Shown here: piece after piece, positions 39,071-51,186 of the stretch
Position numbering within the stretch: position 1 is the first letter of the stretch
Layout of the letters: each line of letters starts with the position of its first letter
Source of the DNA: Echinococcus granulosus
Taxonomy: Eukaryota; Platyhelminthes; Cestoda; Cyclophyllidea; Taeniidae
NCBI RefSeq assembly: GCF_000524195.1
Contig: NW_020170415.1
Span: 186,001-250,000 of the forward strand
Direction: 5' to 3'
DNA: 64,000 nucleotides
The notes under the pieces: model-generated
Seen by the model: only the letters and a program-made list of their open reading frames with translations
What the model was told of the DNA's origin: nothing
Databases searched by the model: none
Made by a program: the position numbers and the translations under genes

Positions 39071-40110
39071 TACAGTACTTTGATTATTTGTTTAACTCTC
39101 TGACTTGGCTTCGCAAGCACTTAAGGCTCCGTCTATGTATTTTCTCTGGGCGGTATGGTCTCTGGGCCATGCAAGTAGACACCTCCCCTCAGCCCTCCTC
39201 TGCGTCGGCAATACATGTTCTGCCCTGGCATTGTGCCTCCTTTTGTCAACAGCAAAGACCCGAGACGCTGCATTAGTGGCAGCGGAAGGCAAAATCCGAT
39301 CCTAAAGGACAACTAACTTGATTCTCATTCCTAAACCCTAAACTTTAACATGATTGAAGAGGGACGTCTGCTGTGAATGGAAGAATTCAATATGATCCCC
39401 AACAGAATGGTTGGGAATGACGTCTATCTTCAGCAGCTGTTCCAGTCCCGTGTTCTGCAGGAGTGTTATTTACTACTGAACCGACGCTACCCATGGCTGT
39501 AAAACTGTTTGGAAAGGCTTGTTGTGGAGCTGTATACGGTACCCGTATGAAGATGTCAATAAAGGACACACACATGATATCCCTACCTCTCTACTAGCTA
39601 GATAGAACTTAGATAGATACGACTGGGCGGCACCGAAGTGAAAACAAAGTAACGAGGAGGAACAGACTGAAGACTTTACCCTTATCTGCTATTCTAAACC
39701 TCGGCCTCCATTAAATGACCGCACTAGCGATGGATTTACGAGATGACCAGCACAGTCCTTTCTCCCCAATACAGCTTTCAAACATATTCAGGTAGAAGTG
39801 TTGAGTGTGATCATTGAAGTTGCTTTTAAGCATCTTCTCAGTTGCATGCGAATTCGATGAGTGGCGCTGTTGGTTCTTCGGTACCTTTCCTAAAGCGCCG
39901 ACTACGTTGTGATGGCCGACGCAGGAGGTTGACGAAGGGGAGCATCGAAGAAAACGCTTAAAAGAGAATAGGGGGCTACGTTATCCTCTAATTTTCTGTT
40001 TAGCTCTTCGTTTTGGTTACGTGGACACTCAGAGCTCAGCGATTGCGCTCCCAGACCACGCCAGTAGCCCCCACTTAATCCTTCTGTACGCCGACGAAAA
40101 CTATTTTTAA
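39071..40110 (+). mobile_element. Near full-length TRIM, diverged
   Basis: The 5' LTR is about 39071-39272 (TTTGTTTAACTCTCTG near its start, GAGACGCTGCA at its end), followed by TTAGTGGCAGCGGAAGG as primer-binding site. The internal part shares CCCGTGTTCTGCAG and GGAGGTTGACGAAGGGGAG with the copy at 51187. A purine-rich tract near 39960-39978 precedes a 3' LTR that starts near 39983, with TGTTTAGCTCTTCG, and stops short near 40110. Confidence 0.8.
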
Positions 40111-40266
40111 GGGGAAGCCTAAGGATACTGCAATTTAGTTTATATTGTGCGGTTAGAAAATTTCGGCAAACTCGTCTTAAAACCAGGTTATTTGAAGAAC
40201 TTTTTAGTAATAAACTTACCGTAAAAGTGAATGGAAAATAAACTTATTTGATATCCTTTATTGCAG

Positions 40267-40461
40267 GTTAAATTGAGCTTAACTAGTAAAACCATGGATA
40301 AAAGCAGTTTCAAACGAGTCGTCGCTGAGCTTTGGAGGGTTGAAGGGCCAAGTCGAGGCATCATTATTTCTGTTGATTTGGATGGCCAGAAAAGTGAAGA
40401 AGATCTCATTAATGCCAGTGGTGGAACCTGTGGCGCGAGTCTGTGGCTCGCCATTCCGTAA
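40267..40461 (+). CDS. Possible terminal exon, unknown product
   Basis: Follows TTTATTGCAG and stays open for 64 codons to a TAA: SKTMDKSSFKRVVAELWRVE, then GIIISVDLDGQKSEEDLINA. It is charged and protein-like, but no upstream exon was identified and the fragment sits between two LTR copies. It may be chance or a relic. Confidence 0.22.
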   Translation, partial: VKLSLTSKTMDKSSFKRVVAELWRVEGPSRGIIISVDLDGQKSEEDLINASGGTCGASLWLAIP

Positions 40462-40619
40462 CACTTTGGGTACAACTCCTGCTCTTAGATGAACTGTGGC
40501 GGTAATTAAATTTGCTACTAATAAAAATGGAATTTATGTCATTCTGCTCCTAGATAGGTGGGACTCGGAGAAATTAGCCGTATATGGGTCTCAGCCAGTG
40601 CTTTGAAGTTTGAGTACGC

Positions 40620-40735
40620 ATCTGTGGGGTCCCGAGGCTTCCCCGACGTCAAAGGAAGGACTAATGCTTGAGCCGAACAAATATTACCGGCATAGGAAAG
40701 GGCTGAGGGCTACTGGCATGGCCTCGTCATAAAAT
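40620..40735 (-). mobile_element. LTR fragment, inverted
   Basis: TCCCGAGGCTTCCCCGACGT and GAGGGCTACTGGCATGGCC match the reversed LTR. It lies about 500 bases after the near-complete TRIM ending at 40110, in opposite orientation. Confidence 0.6.
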
Positions 40736-43700
40736 CACCACTTGGAAAGCGTTTTTTAACCACATTCGCCACCTTGGCTTCAAGGGCAAATTGCCCGCCG
40801 CCATCCCGGTGTTGCATTGTTCGAATATGGCACTGAGGGCCATTAAATTTTCTTCACGATGTCGTCTGCTACCTAACAGCAAAGAATGCACTTACTCATA
40901 GACCTGTATTACCCCACATCTATTCCACTACTTTATGCTTAACCAGCTTTTTTGTGACAAGCTATGTTAATCTAAAAAAGAAATGCGCGTCACATATTTG
41001 TGACGCCTGGCCCAGGAAATAAAATCAAAGTGTCATATATTTAACGCTGATAGCGTACATTTTAGTCCAAAATAATGAAAGGGCCACATTCAAATCAGTC
41101 TGATTTCAAGAAATACCTTCTTTATTCATTGCAACGATAATTACTCTATTAGTGGACAGTGGTAAGCCCATGCTGTGGTATATTTGGTTCTGGCTACCTC
41201 AACAGTGATCTAAAAATGCTGCTCTGAGAGAGCCAAAGAAAATGAGCTATGGAATCGAGTGTTCAAAATACTTTGGTCGGTAGCATTTCCAGGAACTCGC
41301 TCCTGGGTAATGCAGGTTTGGTGAGAAAGAACAGTCCTACTGGAGGGCATAGGATATTTCCCTTTCCCAGTATCCGATTATAGGTGGTAACATTGAAAAC
41401 TAATGTGATGTTCATGACTTACAAACTGTCACAGGTGATGCTCTTTTGTTATGCACGACTGTCAGCGCTTCAATGGAGTTGGAGCAGAGCCATTCGGCAC
41501 TCCTCCCACTCATCCCTTCTACATGCTTAAAAAGCATCAAGTCGATTTTGACAAGGCAGTTCCTATAGGACTAAAGATATTCACTTGATTCGAATAGACA
41601 AAAACTTACTCCCTTTCATTTTCGTCCATATTTCCTCGGACTTGCTCTGCAGTTTTGCGGTTCCATTTAATGTATACCCATTGAGAGGGCCACAGACGAA
41701 AAGGAAGATATTTCCAGCAGCGGTGTGTGACCGAGGGGGTGTCAGTGACATGCATTATCACCTTTTGTGGTATGCCCTAGCTTTTGGCAATGGGTTTATA
41801 TTTAGTTATGAGGCGATCATGTTTTGTACAAGTTTTTCCCAAACAATTGGCATGACCTTTGTATTTGCACGAAAAAATTTGAAAAGTGTACTGAAAAATA
41901 TGAAACTTTCAACCGCACACACTGGCAAATGTATACAATGACAGGAAATGCAATGAAACGTGGTAGAAAGAACCTTAATGCCTCAGTGGAAAATCTCCCA
42001 CCACAGTCAACAGAAGGTACATTTCGTTCCTCAGATAACAGCCCTCCAACATTCATGTTTTACTCTCAATCAATCCGCCCTCGAAACGGTCTAGTTCAAC
42101 ATATCTATGATGTGTTGGATCAGGTAAAATGGGCTGGAGGTCAAATGCATGTGACCTTGGCGACAAACGGGTTAGAAGACAGTACAAGGAGCAGAAAACA
42201 TGATTAGCCTTCTCTAGCTATTTGGACCCTTATGACAATCTCTGATGAGTAAAAGTGCTGGAGTGGATGAAACGGAGTACCATACCAAAACCAGTCATAG
42301 GACAAAGATGAGGAATGTGACGCTGAAGAAGGTGGTATTTTGCCCCCGGAATGTCAGTCGCAAACGCGCTAACAAGCAGTATCCTCCACTTTTTTTCAGA
42401 CTAGAATAACTTTACTGGATACCTAAAGGGGATTTGATTCACGTTATAGAAGAAAAACATTTGCCTTACTGTGGCCAATAATCACTAAACTAGCAGTCGA
42501 GAAGAAGTGGGATTATCAAGCCGACCGATTTCACCGACATGCGGCGCTTGGGCGATTAAATTAGCGATATTAAAGCTGCGACAAGCGGGTGAAGAAGATG
42601 CCGCTACTAGCACGCAAACTTAAAGACTCCAGTTAATTTTTACTTTTAAACACGAAAATGCCCCTATTTCCTCTTCTTTCACCTCACCTCCTCCTCCCGC
42701 TGGCAGCAACACTCCCATCAGTCACGCCACTTGCTAATAAAGTTGAACAATAATGCCGTCTTTCATCAGTCTTGTGAGCTGCTGACACCAAGTTTGACAT
42801 GCTCAAGCCTGGATCAAATGGCACATTCGCTGTCAAGACACGGTGTAGCTACCGGTCTAACCTACTCAGGTTTACTGTGTCAAAATCCTGGAAAGGATGG
42901 GAGAAGTGACTGATTTTAAAATAAAAATGTTTCAGTTGTTTATTTTTTGGCAGCATAATGCTTCCTCTTAATAATCCACTTTCATGCTCCTCGAACTCAA
43001 TGATGGTGGCCCAATGGTATGAGTCTGCGCAATGAATGGATGAAAGCAAGACGCAACATCGGATAAAAAGAAAGTTAGTTACGATTTCATCGGCTGAATA
43101 TTATGTAAAAGTAATCAAAAAATGGAAACTTCTGTGGAGGTTTGATCACTCACAGCAGAAGACCTTTTGAAGAATTTCGGCTGTTGTTCCGTCCTGGCTG
43201 GTAGTGAAGAGTACTGATTGCTGGCACAAAGTTACCTCTGCTACAAGCCGCTAACCCCTTGTATGGGCTAGTAGCTCCCACAACATCTTAAAGAGCAAAT
43301 CAGGCCTCTCAGTTTTGTGTTTAGGAGCTAATAAAGTTTTCACTTGGTGCAATGTATAGTGGATCCCTCCAAATTGTAGTTTTCAAGAACATAAGGCCCG
43401 CTATTATACATTTCCTTTATAATCGTGTCTCCCAACTACTAAACATCCACTCAAATATCATCTCTGAGCTCCCAAGTGGGTAGTTCCTCTGAGAGGCTAG
43501 AATGACCTGTCAAGGCTTTGATTGGCTGGCCACACTCCAGCCGTCAACTCTGTTGATATTCTGATGCAGCGTTTACTTTTAAAGCAACCTGATTTTATGT
43601 CATTTCCTCAAAGTCTTATTAGGAACTTCAAAAGGTTCACTTTGGATGGAGCAATCGTGATGGTAATTGAACATTTTTGAAATACCTATACATTACGGTC

Positions 43701-46700
43701 TGTGTACTAAAGCATCTATTTTTATAATGAAATAATTTATAATACCTTGATTTGCTTTAAGATTCGCTATTTTTAGGTGTGTTCAAGGTAAACCGGGAAT
43801 TTTAAGCTCGTCATACTACGGAAACTGTTTTTTTTTTACTTTACACGCAGTACCTACTGCATCTTATCACTGAAGTTTATGCCTGAAAATCACATTTGGG
43901 GGAGAAAAAATAGGTAAAAATAGGTAGCACTGTTGTGATAAACCAGGAGAGTCTACTTCACCTCATCATTGGTGCTGGTAGATGCTTAATGCTCGTTCGC
44001 CATTCCTGCAGAAAGATCTTGGCACAGGTCACGCATCGGCCGGGGGTCCCAGATCAGGCGATCTTCACAATAAACATTCAAAGGCATGACATCTCTAGTG
44101 GTGGACTGGGAACCACCACTGACAATCGAACGAAGGGCGAGCCTTGAGGCATGCACATTCAAATGTCAAACCAGTGGACTGGTGAGCGTCCCATTGCCGC
44201 ATCTTACTGAGCTCGAAGTGGACTTCAAAGAGTTTTACGCCCTCGTCCCCAAGACACTTCGTTGATTACCACAATTAGCATGTTCCAGGCTGGTATGGGT
44301 TGCTGCTGCTGTCAGGCTTGCGCAGGACCACGGTTGCCAGGCCTGTGTGTCAGATGCCAGTACTCGCATAGTAGGCCACAATCGTCGCTTACCGCTGTAG
44401 TAATGGCATAACTGTGAAACCGTGCAAAACCGCAATTGCAGAACCCTTCTTAAGTTTGATTTGATTTAAGTGCCTCTTAATTTATTTCCTTTAATTGTTT
44501 TATGGAAGCTAACCTAAGTTTTACCGGTTTTTGAAACAAAAATTGACACATCTTTCTAATAATCAGCCTGCCAGAATTTAGTTTAGCTCCAGTCTTATTC
44601 ATTTACTCGTCACTAGAAAAAAAGAAGCATGTCACCCTCTGTTCCCGCAATAATAATTTTTTAACATACTACTATTTGTTATTTGGTATATGGCTTCCAC
44701 GTCATATGATAATAGCTCGGATAGTGTTTGTGACCAATAAAAGTGCAATAACTTCCTTTGTTTATAAGCCTTACTCTATTATCCTCCCTGCGCTCTTCAT
44801 TAATAAACAGAGGAGAATTACGGTTAATGCCCGCCCGCATCATTGTTTTCTCAACTGAAGCGACAACCACATTTTGGCGCAATTCTAGCGTGCAAACCGT
44901 AGTCCACGAGCCGAGAGCCATGTATATCAATCAAATGGAGCCTAACCTCTTGACACCTGTCCACTTTGATATACAGTCAAGATCTGAGTTGATGCAGACG
45001 AAGTCCCTCTCTCCGCCCTGCTTAAGGCTAATGTAGATTGACTTTCTTTCCTCAGACTTCGTGGCAGCACTTCACCGTTTTTCTGATGCAGCTGTTGCAA
45101 GACGGCAAAGCGGACCAAAGGGCAAATAACGGTTACCCGTCGATCAGGAAGACGGAAGTATATTGCCTTGCATCAACTGGCCGCCTTTTCTGTTTCATTT
45201 ACACAGTGCCTTATCGATTTTCGATTACTTGGTGGAGCTGATGACAGTGTGAGGAATTGATTTATCGATTACCGTAAAGACTTTAACTGGGCGCAGAATT
45301 GCCGTCAATGGAAGGGATTTTGGAAGCTCTGCAAATATTAAATTCAGATCACGGCGGTACCCGGCTGTCAACACTCGATGACCTTGCCTCCTCACCGGTT
45401 ACGCTTTGCAAGACTTCTGTGCACGCCCCTTTGAAACGCCAGTATATTTTAGAAAGTCACCACTTTACTTTGATTGCAGTGCAAAATGCCAGTAATTTTG
45501 TCTAGTAACACCTATTAGTGCGTGTCCTCAAAGGATGTGCAATGGGTTTTCAACGTAAGCACTCCGATGTAGGCCTTTAAGGCTACGTTGCCTAAGCAAA
45601 TGAGTCAAGGTCACTCGCAAAAGGCAACCCCACACATTACTCAATCGGCTAAGAGATGTACAAAGCCCTTGATTCTAAATATTATACTGCAGTCCTATTA
45701 AAACCTTGACGTTATCCAGGCCCCAGCTTAGTACACTGAGTCATAACAGCAACTTTCTTTCTTAACCCGATGAATTTTGGAAAGTGATCTATTATAAAAA
45801 AGAAATTAAGGAGAGATCCGAACCAATCGATAAATAAAACGCTGAGCTCGCATGGCTGAGCAATTTGCGAATTCTGAGGAGAATCCACATGTTAGTTACT
45901 GTTTAGTTCAAGGTCACTGAACACGTTTTTAAGTTAGCTGTCAAAAACATCATTATCATATGCTGCTGTTCCCGAAGTTATTTTCCCACTACTGCTTTCT
46001 CCTTCAGCTCTTTAACCTAGAAACTTGCAAAATAACTGTCTGAATTGGTTTCTTTGATAGGTGATGAGTCAACGAAGTCAAATCACACCCATCAGTGTAA
46101 TCCGAAGGATGAAATAAGATCAAGATGGTAAGATTTGAAATCTCTCTTTTTTCCCTAAATTAATGACATGAACAGCTTTGGTTGCACGCCTTCAAGTAAG
46201 TTTTGGTTGTAGCAATGTCATCACAAGAAGTTAAACTAGAAACGAGGTAGGAAGGCCACATAAAATTCGATTGTTTGGCTTATAACATCTTTTGAATTAC
46301 TCAATGACTGCTTACCCTGGTGGCTCCCATGTATTCTCCATTCAAATAATGCAGAATCCGTCTGCCGAAACTGATGCACAAAGACCAAGCCCAAGCCTCC
46401 AGTACAGGGGTATGATGATCTCCTCATACAGTGTAGGCTACCATCCCCTGTTTGGAATAAAGCTAATACTAAAATCACCCATCAAGCAGATTGGCTGAGT
46501 TTAAGACAATAAAGCGGATTTGCAATCCTCTCGACCTTAAGATAGTCGCGATTCCGGACTCATGTGCAATGTAACTTTAAGAGAATATTGCATCATCTGG
46601 ATCTGTGAACTAGGTCACAAGCGTATTAATCGTTGACAGGTTATAGTCAAACCAGCCCTTCTGGATGAGGCAAATATAAAGTGTCATTTTCATCGTTTTT

Positions 46701-47880
46701 TGTTGTTATAAATCAAAGATTCAGTGGTTTTTTTCCTAAGAGGTGTAAGTCCACTCTTCATCGTACCTTGCCTCACTGAAATGCCAAAATATTAGAATTA
46801 GGCTTGTCATTTTATGGCTCAATTTTGTTTTCAATTAAAGCTATTACTTTTAAGAGGCAATCTTCATGTTTAAAAAATGAAGAGATTAAGGTTGAGAATC
46901 TGGTTACTATCTCAGTCCACCCTGCCAAAATTACCAACGAATGCTAGAATCAACTCTTGACTGGCACTAAACATCGAGGACCTCAATCGGGAGGCAAAAA
47001 AAGCCAACTTTAAGATGGTGTTTGAAAATTAATTTGAAAAGTCACCATAAATGGATGTGCATTCTTTCAGGCAAGCAAAACGCTCATAGCTACTGCCATC
47101 TCAAGGCAGGAGACGAGTTAATCACCTATGCCCCCAAAAGAGCCTGATTCTGGTCACTGGCACAGATTTAAAAGGACTAAAACGTAGAAGGCGATTGCGA
47201 AGGAGAAGAATGAGTCAAAAAATTGAACATCTATGGGCTTTAAACACACCTCTATATTGTGCAACCCTACAATAGGCTAGCTCCATCTTAGTCCCTCCAG
47301 AATCAAGTCCTTTGTTTTACCGAAATTTACCCAAAACCGCTAAACGAAGTGATTTTACTGTAGAAAAACTAGTTTGATCGAAGTGGACTTCGAATTCCAT
47401 GTCTACAATTGATTCGAATTGTAAATCGACGACATCAGTCCAGGGATGAGAGATCGAGGTTTTCATTAAATAAAGGATGAAATCACAGGGGTTCTGCTAA
47501 AAAGGCTCTGTAGAACTGGAAAATTGCGTTGCAGAATTCTTAATGAAAAGAGCTGGGAATCGGCATTCAGCCTTATCAAGGGGCCGTAAAATGAGGCCAT
47601 CGTTTGGGCCCGCTTGAGGCAAGTGTGACCTTTTCTCCACCCCTGTTTCATGCTCACGTAAAATCACCATCTTAACAACTCATCTTGCAAAGGCATAATT
47701 ATCATGTAATATTAACTGCTCAAAGGTATGACAGGCAAGAGGGGAGGACAATCTGATTATTGTAGGGGTTAGCCTCATCAAAAGTAATGATAAGCCCTAG
47801 TCTTTTAATGAAGGGGTAGGAGGGGGACTGATATTGTTCAAAAGTAACCTATTTACAAAGCCAAAAGTATATGTCTAACT
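40736..47880. other. Intergenic, nothing firmly recognised
   Basis: Includes overlapping open frames at 41585-42207 without a recognised domain and a possible very old LTR trace near 43185-43300. No supported gene or RNA. Confidence 0.5.
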
Positions 47881-48600
47881 CTAGCCTCTTTCTGGGGTAC
47901 TTTTCTCAGCATTATCACCGATAGCCTCACGATAGGATGGTGGATCCGAGAGATTGTCATAATCCGGCAAGTAGGGTACCTCACTCGGCAGTATGAATCC
48001 CTCGGGCGGTTGTATAGTTTGCTGCCTCGACGACATTTCCTGCGGGGCCAGAATGAAAGCAGAGCTCTGCCTACTCACATCCTCAGCATCCAGTCCATAT
48101 TTAACGAGGACAAAGATCATGGAGTAGACGGAGCACATAAGTGTCGCCAGACACACCCAGTAAGAAGGCAGGTGGCGCTCCTCTCGAGCCTTCATGGAGG
48201 TGAGAGCAGCTATGATGCATGCGAGGATGGTGAAGGCGTTGACACCGAGGAGGAGTACCAGAGTCCATTGGTTGGTGAATACTGCCAAACTAAGGATAGT
48301 GGCACCCGAAAGAAACGCGAGGGCTCCATTCCAATAGCCAAGGGAGTAGGGCGTTGGGGTGGTAACTTCAAAGATACAGAGGAGGGAGGCGAGAATTAAA
48401 AAGATTAGCCCTACAAAGGCATAGTGCAGACGGCTGGTGAGATTTTTGGTGTCAGTGGAGGTCTCCATGCTACTGCTGTTGGTGCGGCTTGTGCGAAATG
48501 CAGTGACGAGAGCGTCGCTAAACGGTAGGCAACAGAGAGGCGTCCTCATCACATGAATGTCGGCAGCGTGACTAACTAGTACCACAACTGCCACCGCCAC
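47881..48600 (-). CDS. Four-helix membrane protein with PPxY tail
   Basis: A 239-codon intronless frame. Four hydrophobic segments lie at about residues 60-79, 91-109, 112-133 and 147-168, with short loops, giving both ends in the cytoplasm in the MARVEL/claudin/tetraspan manner. The helices lack the tetraspanin CCG and claudin WLW signatures, so no family is assigned. The tail (residues 170-239) is hydrophilic, with PYLPDYDNLSDPPSYREA. DPPSY is a PPxY motif, the ligand of WW domains in NEDD4-type ubiquitin ligases, which often control endosomal sorting of such proteins. Start choice: METSTDT at residue 45 (48468) may be the true start; the 44 residues before it are hydrophobic at first and less protein-like. 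Confidence 0.82.
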   Translation of the reverse strand: MAVAVVVLVSHAADIHVMRTPLCCLPFSDALVTAFRTSRTNSSSMETSTDTKNLTSRLHYAFVGLIFLILASLLCIFEVTTPTPYSLGYWNGALAFLSGATILSLAVFTNQWTLVLLLGVNAFTILACIIAALTSMKAREERHLPSYWVCLATLMCSVYSMIFVLVKYGLDAEDVSRQSSAFILAPQEMSSRQQTIQPPEGFILPSEVPYLPDYDNLSDPPSYREAIGDNAEKSTPERG

Positions 48601-50053
48601 CGACTGTAGGTGCTAGTGTTGAGCCCGCGTGAACTTTAAGTTGAGGATTGTGTGGGTAATTGTGGTTTGTGTACTGGAGAGGGCACAACCTGCCGATTTT
48701 GAAAGTGTGCTATTAACAGCCCTCACGAAGTATAAAATGTCCGTATCACTGAAGGAACACCACACGTGACAGTTTGGGAATTATGAAATTAACGGCTTGA
48801 CGACTGGTAATTCCCATTTTTATTATTCTAGCCAGGTCTGGCATGGCACGCACATGTTAATCCAAAAACTGGCCACCATAGCATCAAATCTAGCACCTTT
48901 GTTGTGATCATAGGTCAACCGACAGGAGGGTAATTCACTGATACATGTCACCAGGATGTTAAGTACTGCTTAAAATTATTACAATTCATTCACTCGTTAA
49001 ATTGAGTCCAAACTGTCGAATTGTTCGTGTAGAACACTGCACAAATGAGGCTGCAATCACCAAGAAGCGAATAGGCGGTTCCGAGGAGCTGAATAACCGC
49101 GACACTTTGATGGTCAACAAACTACTAAATGCCAAATAACTTGTGCTGCCGAAGAAATCTCTAAAGGTGACTCAGTATTAAATTAGAGGAGTCTCTTTTT
49201 CTTTCCAGATCAGAGAACAAAGTGCCTCATATCTATCTTGCAAATTGACAGTGGATCTTTTGAATTGACTAGTAGTGATTGATAGCGCAGGAGGAGCTGC
49301 CTTTAATTTTTACGAAAAAGAGAAATTTTTCATCTAAAGCAGAGAGTGCATGTCGTTTGGGTCTCCTGATACAGTCTCTTCAGGCAGAAGACTAGAGACC
49401 TGTGGATAAAAATCAGCAGTTCGGACTATCAGTACGGTTGTCTTTTTCCAGTAAGCAGTGGAGCAGATTTCTGTCTCTCGAGATGACACATACAGTCAAG
49501 TAGACAGGTAGGGGGATGAAGAACTCATCTGCTTCTCCTCCCGACGTCACAGCACCTTGAAGGGAGGAGGCGGAGTAAGGAGCGCCGCATGTTGATAATT
49601 TAGTGTCTGAGGCTCACATCCACCCTTGTTAGAGGATAGCAGCACTTCTGAAGCCTCTGAATGTGTCTGTTTCGCATACAAACATTATTTATGCCGTCGG
49701 CGGTGGTCTGCCAATGACCACTTTTGCTCCCATCCAAGCTGTGCAACTTGCTTTGATGGAACCGGATTAAGAGGGTCACTTTTAATTGAGAGAACCGGAA
49801 GATTCATTGATTTACATCTCATTAACACCTCATTCCTCCGCACCCACCCATTCCAACCCCCACCCGTTAACCCAACTTGAAATTTGTTTTCTTTTGCCTT
49901 TTGAAATGTAGCCTAGCTGCAGAATGTACCACTAAACTCAAACTGGAAGGTATGATGCCTTTACAGAAATTCCATCTCATAGGATCCACATGGGCACATT
50001 TTATGAAATCAGATGCAATAAAAGTTATGCTTTAAAAGCCCGAGAAAATGAAT
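48601..50053. other. Intergenic; probable upstream region of the four-helix protein gene
   Basis: No coding feature. The region just right of 48600 should hold the promoter and 5' UTR of the minus-strand gene, but no core motif is convincing. Confidence 0.45.
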
Positions 50054-50240
50054 TGTAGCACTCCGAGGCTTCCTTAGATTCGAGGGGGGGGGGAGAGCAT
50101 AACACTCGGGTGGAAGATGCATTTTTAAAGTACGAAAGAGCTTGTAGGGGGCTACTGGCATAGCATGAAGGCCCGATCGCCCAGCTGAGGTACAATGTCG
50201 GAGCCTCCAAGTGGCCCGTTTCCATAAGCGAGAGTAAGGA
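50054..50240 (-). mobile_element. Solo LTR of a TRIM, inverted
   Basis: Starts TGTAGCACTCCGAGGCTTCC and contains GGGGGCTACTGGCATAGC and AGCTGAGGTACAATGTCGG. A run of ten G (50084-50093) is inserted relative to other copies. Confidence 0.75.
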
Positions 50241-50768
50241 ATGACCAGTTTCATCGACTTTTAGTCATTTAATTTAATGGGAATGGATGAACGTTGGAGA
50301 CTCGTACACTAGAGGCATACGACTAAGTGCAATTCATGATTTGGAACAAAGCTGCATCTAAATGTGATTTTACCTATCCTTAAATGAAAAGTTAGGTAAG
50401 GTAGAGTCATTTTAATAATCCATTCGCCCACTAATGCTAATTAAATTACTCCATCTGTAAAGTGTCCATTTGAATAGAATCACGGTAATCACAACTAATA
50501 CGGGATCCCTGACTTAAACGCCCAACTTTTCAAGGAGACTGCAATACTCAAGTGAACAAAAACAACAAATACAGTGTATCATGAAAAGACTATACTAGCC
50601 AAGGATGACGTGGAACCAACTAAAATCCCAGAGCAATTATCGCCGCCTTGACAGGCATAAAGGATTCCGCGAACTTTTAATTGACTGGGTTTGAGTTGAT
50701 GCTAAAAAAACCAACGCTCACAAATCAAAAAAATAAATGCATGTATGAGATTTAAGGCATCGTTAAAG

Positions 50769-50925
50769 TGTAGTACGTTGGTTGTTTAACTCTCGGTTTT
50801 GATAAAGGGTCGCCTTGGGTCTCCACCATTGTACCTTCGCCCGAGGGCTGGATCCAGGCCGAGCCAGTAGCCCCAGGCCCGAGTACAGTGCCTTCTTTCG
50901 TATTCAGAGTGAATCATTTCCAGGC
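50769..50925 (+). mobile_element. Solo LTR of a TRIM with internal deletion
   Basis: Starts TGTAGTACGTTGGTTGTTTA and contains CACCATTGTACCTTCGCCC and GCCAGTAGCCCC. It jumps from the GAGTAC region directly to GCCTTCTTTCG, losing about 35 bases present in other copies, and stops before the usual CA end. Confidence 0.72.
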
Positions 50926-51186
50926 ACATTAAGCCTAGTGCAATAAATGAGTTTACCAGCAATTAGTCCCAGATAATCATATGGAATAGCACATATTTAC
51001 TAATTTTTGAAACCCTATTTCTTAAGAATATTTTTATGTAAATCAGATTACATTCTGGGAATTATAGTAGCTTACTTTTGTAATAATATTTACTTAGCTG
51101 AAAAAAAATGTTTCTATTAAAGAACAACTCTTCGGAGTGACCCATTTACAAACATGTGGGCACAAGCGTACGATTTCATGTACAAA

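Noticed and set aside
41585..42207. Overlapping 118- and 127-codon frames, the second ending with a KWAGG-containing tail
   Set aside because: The tail vaguely recalls the end of some LINE reverse transcriptases, but no catalytic motif or neighbouring domain supports a retrotransposon.
43185..43300. Possible very old forward LTR of the TRIM family
   Set aside because: Only short scattered matches (GGTAGTGAAGAG, GTAGCTCCC) in the right order; too weak to list.
46501..46570. Sequence resembling part of a tRNA
   Set aside because: No consistent acceptor stem or T-loop consensus; it does not fold as a cloverleaf by eye.
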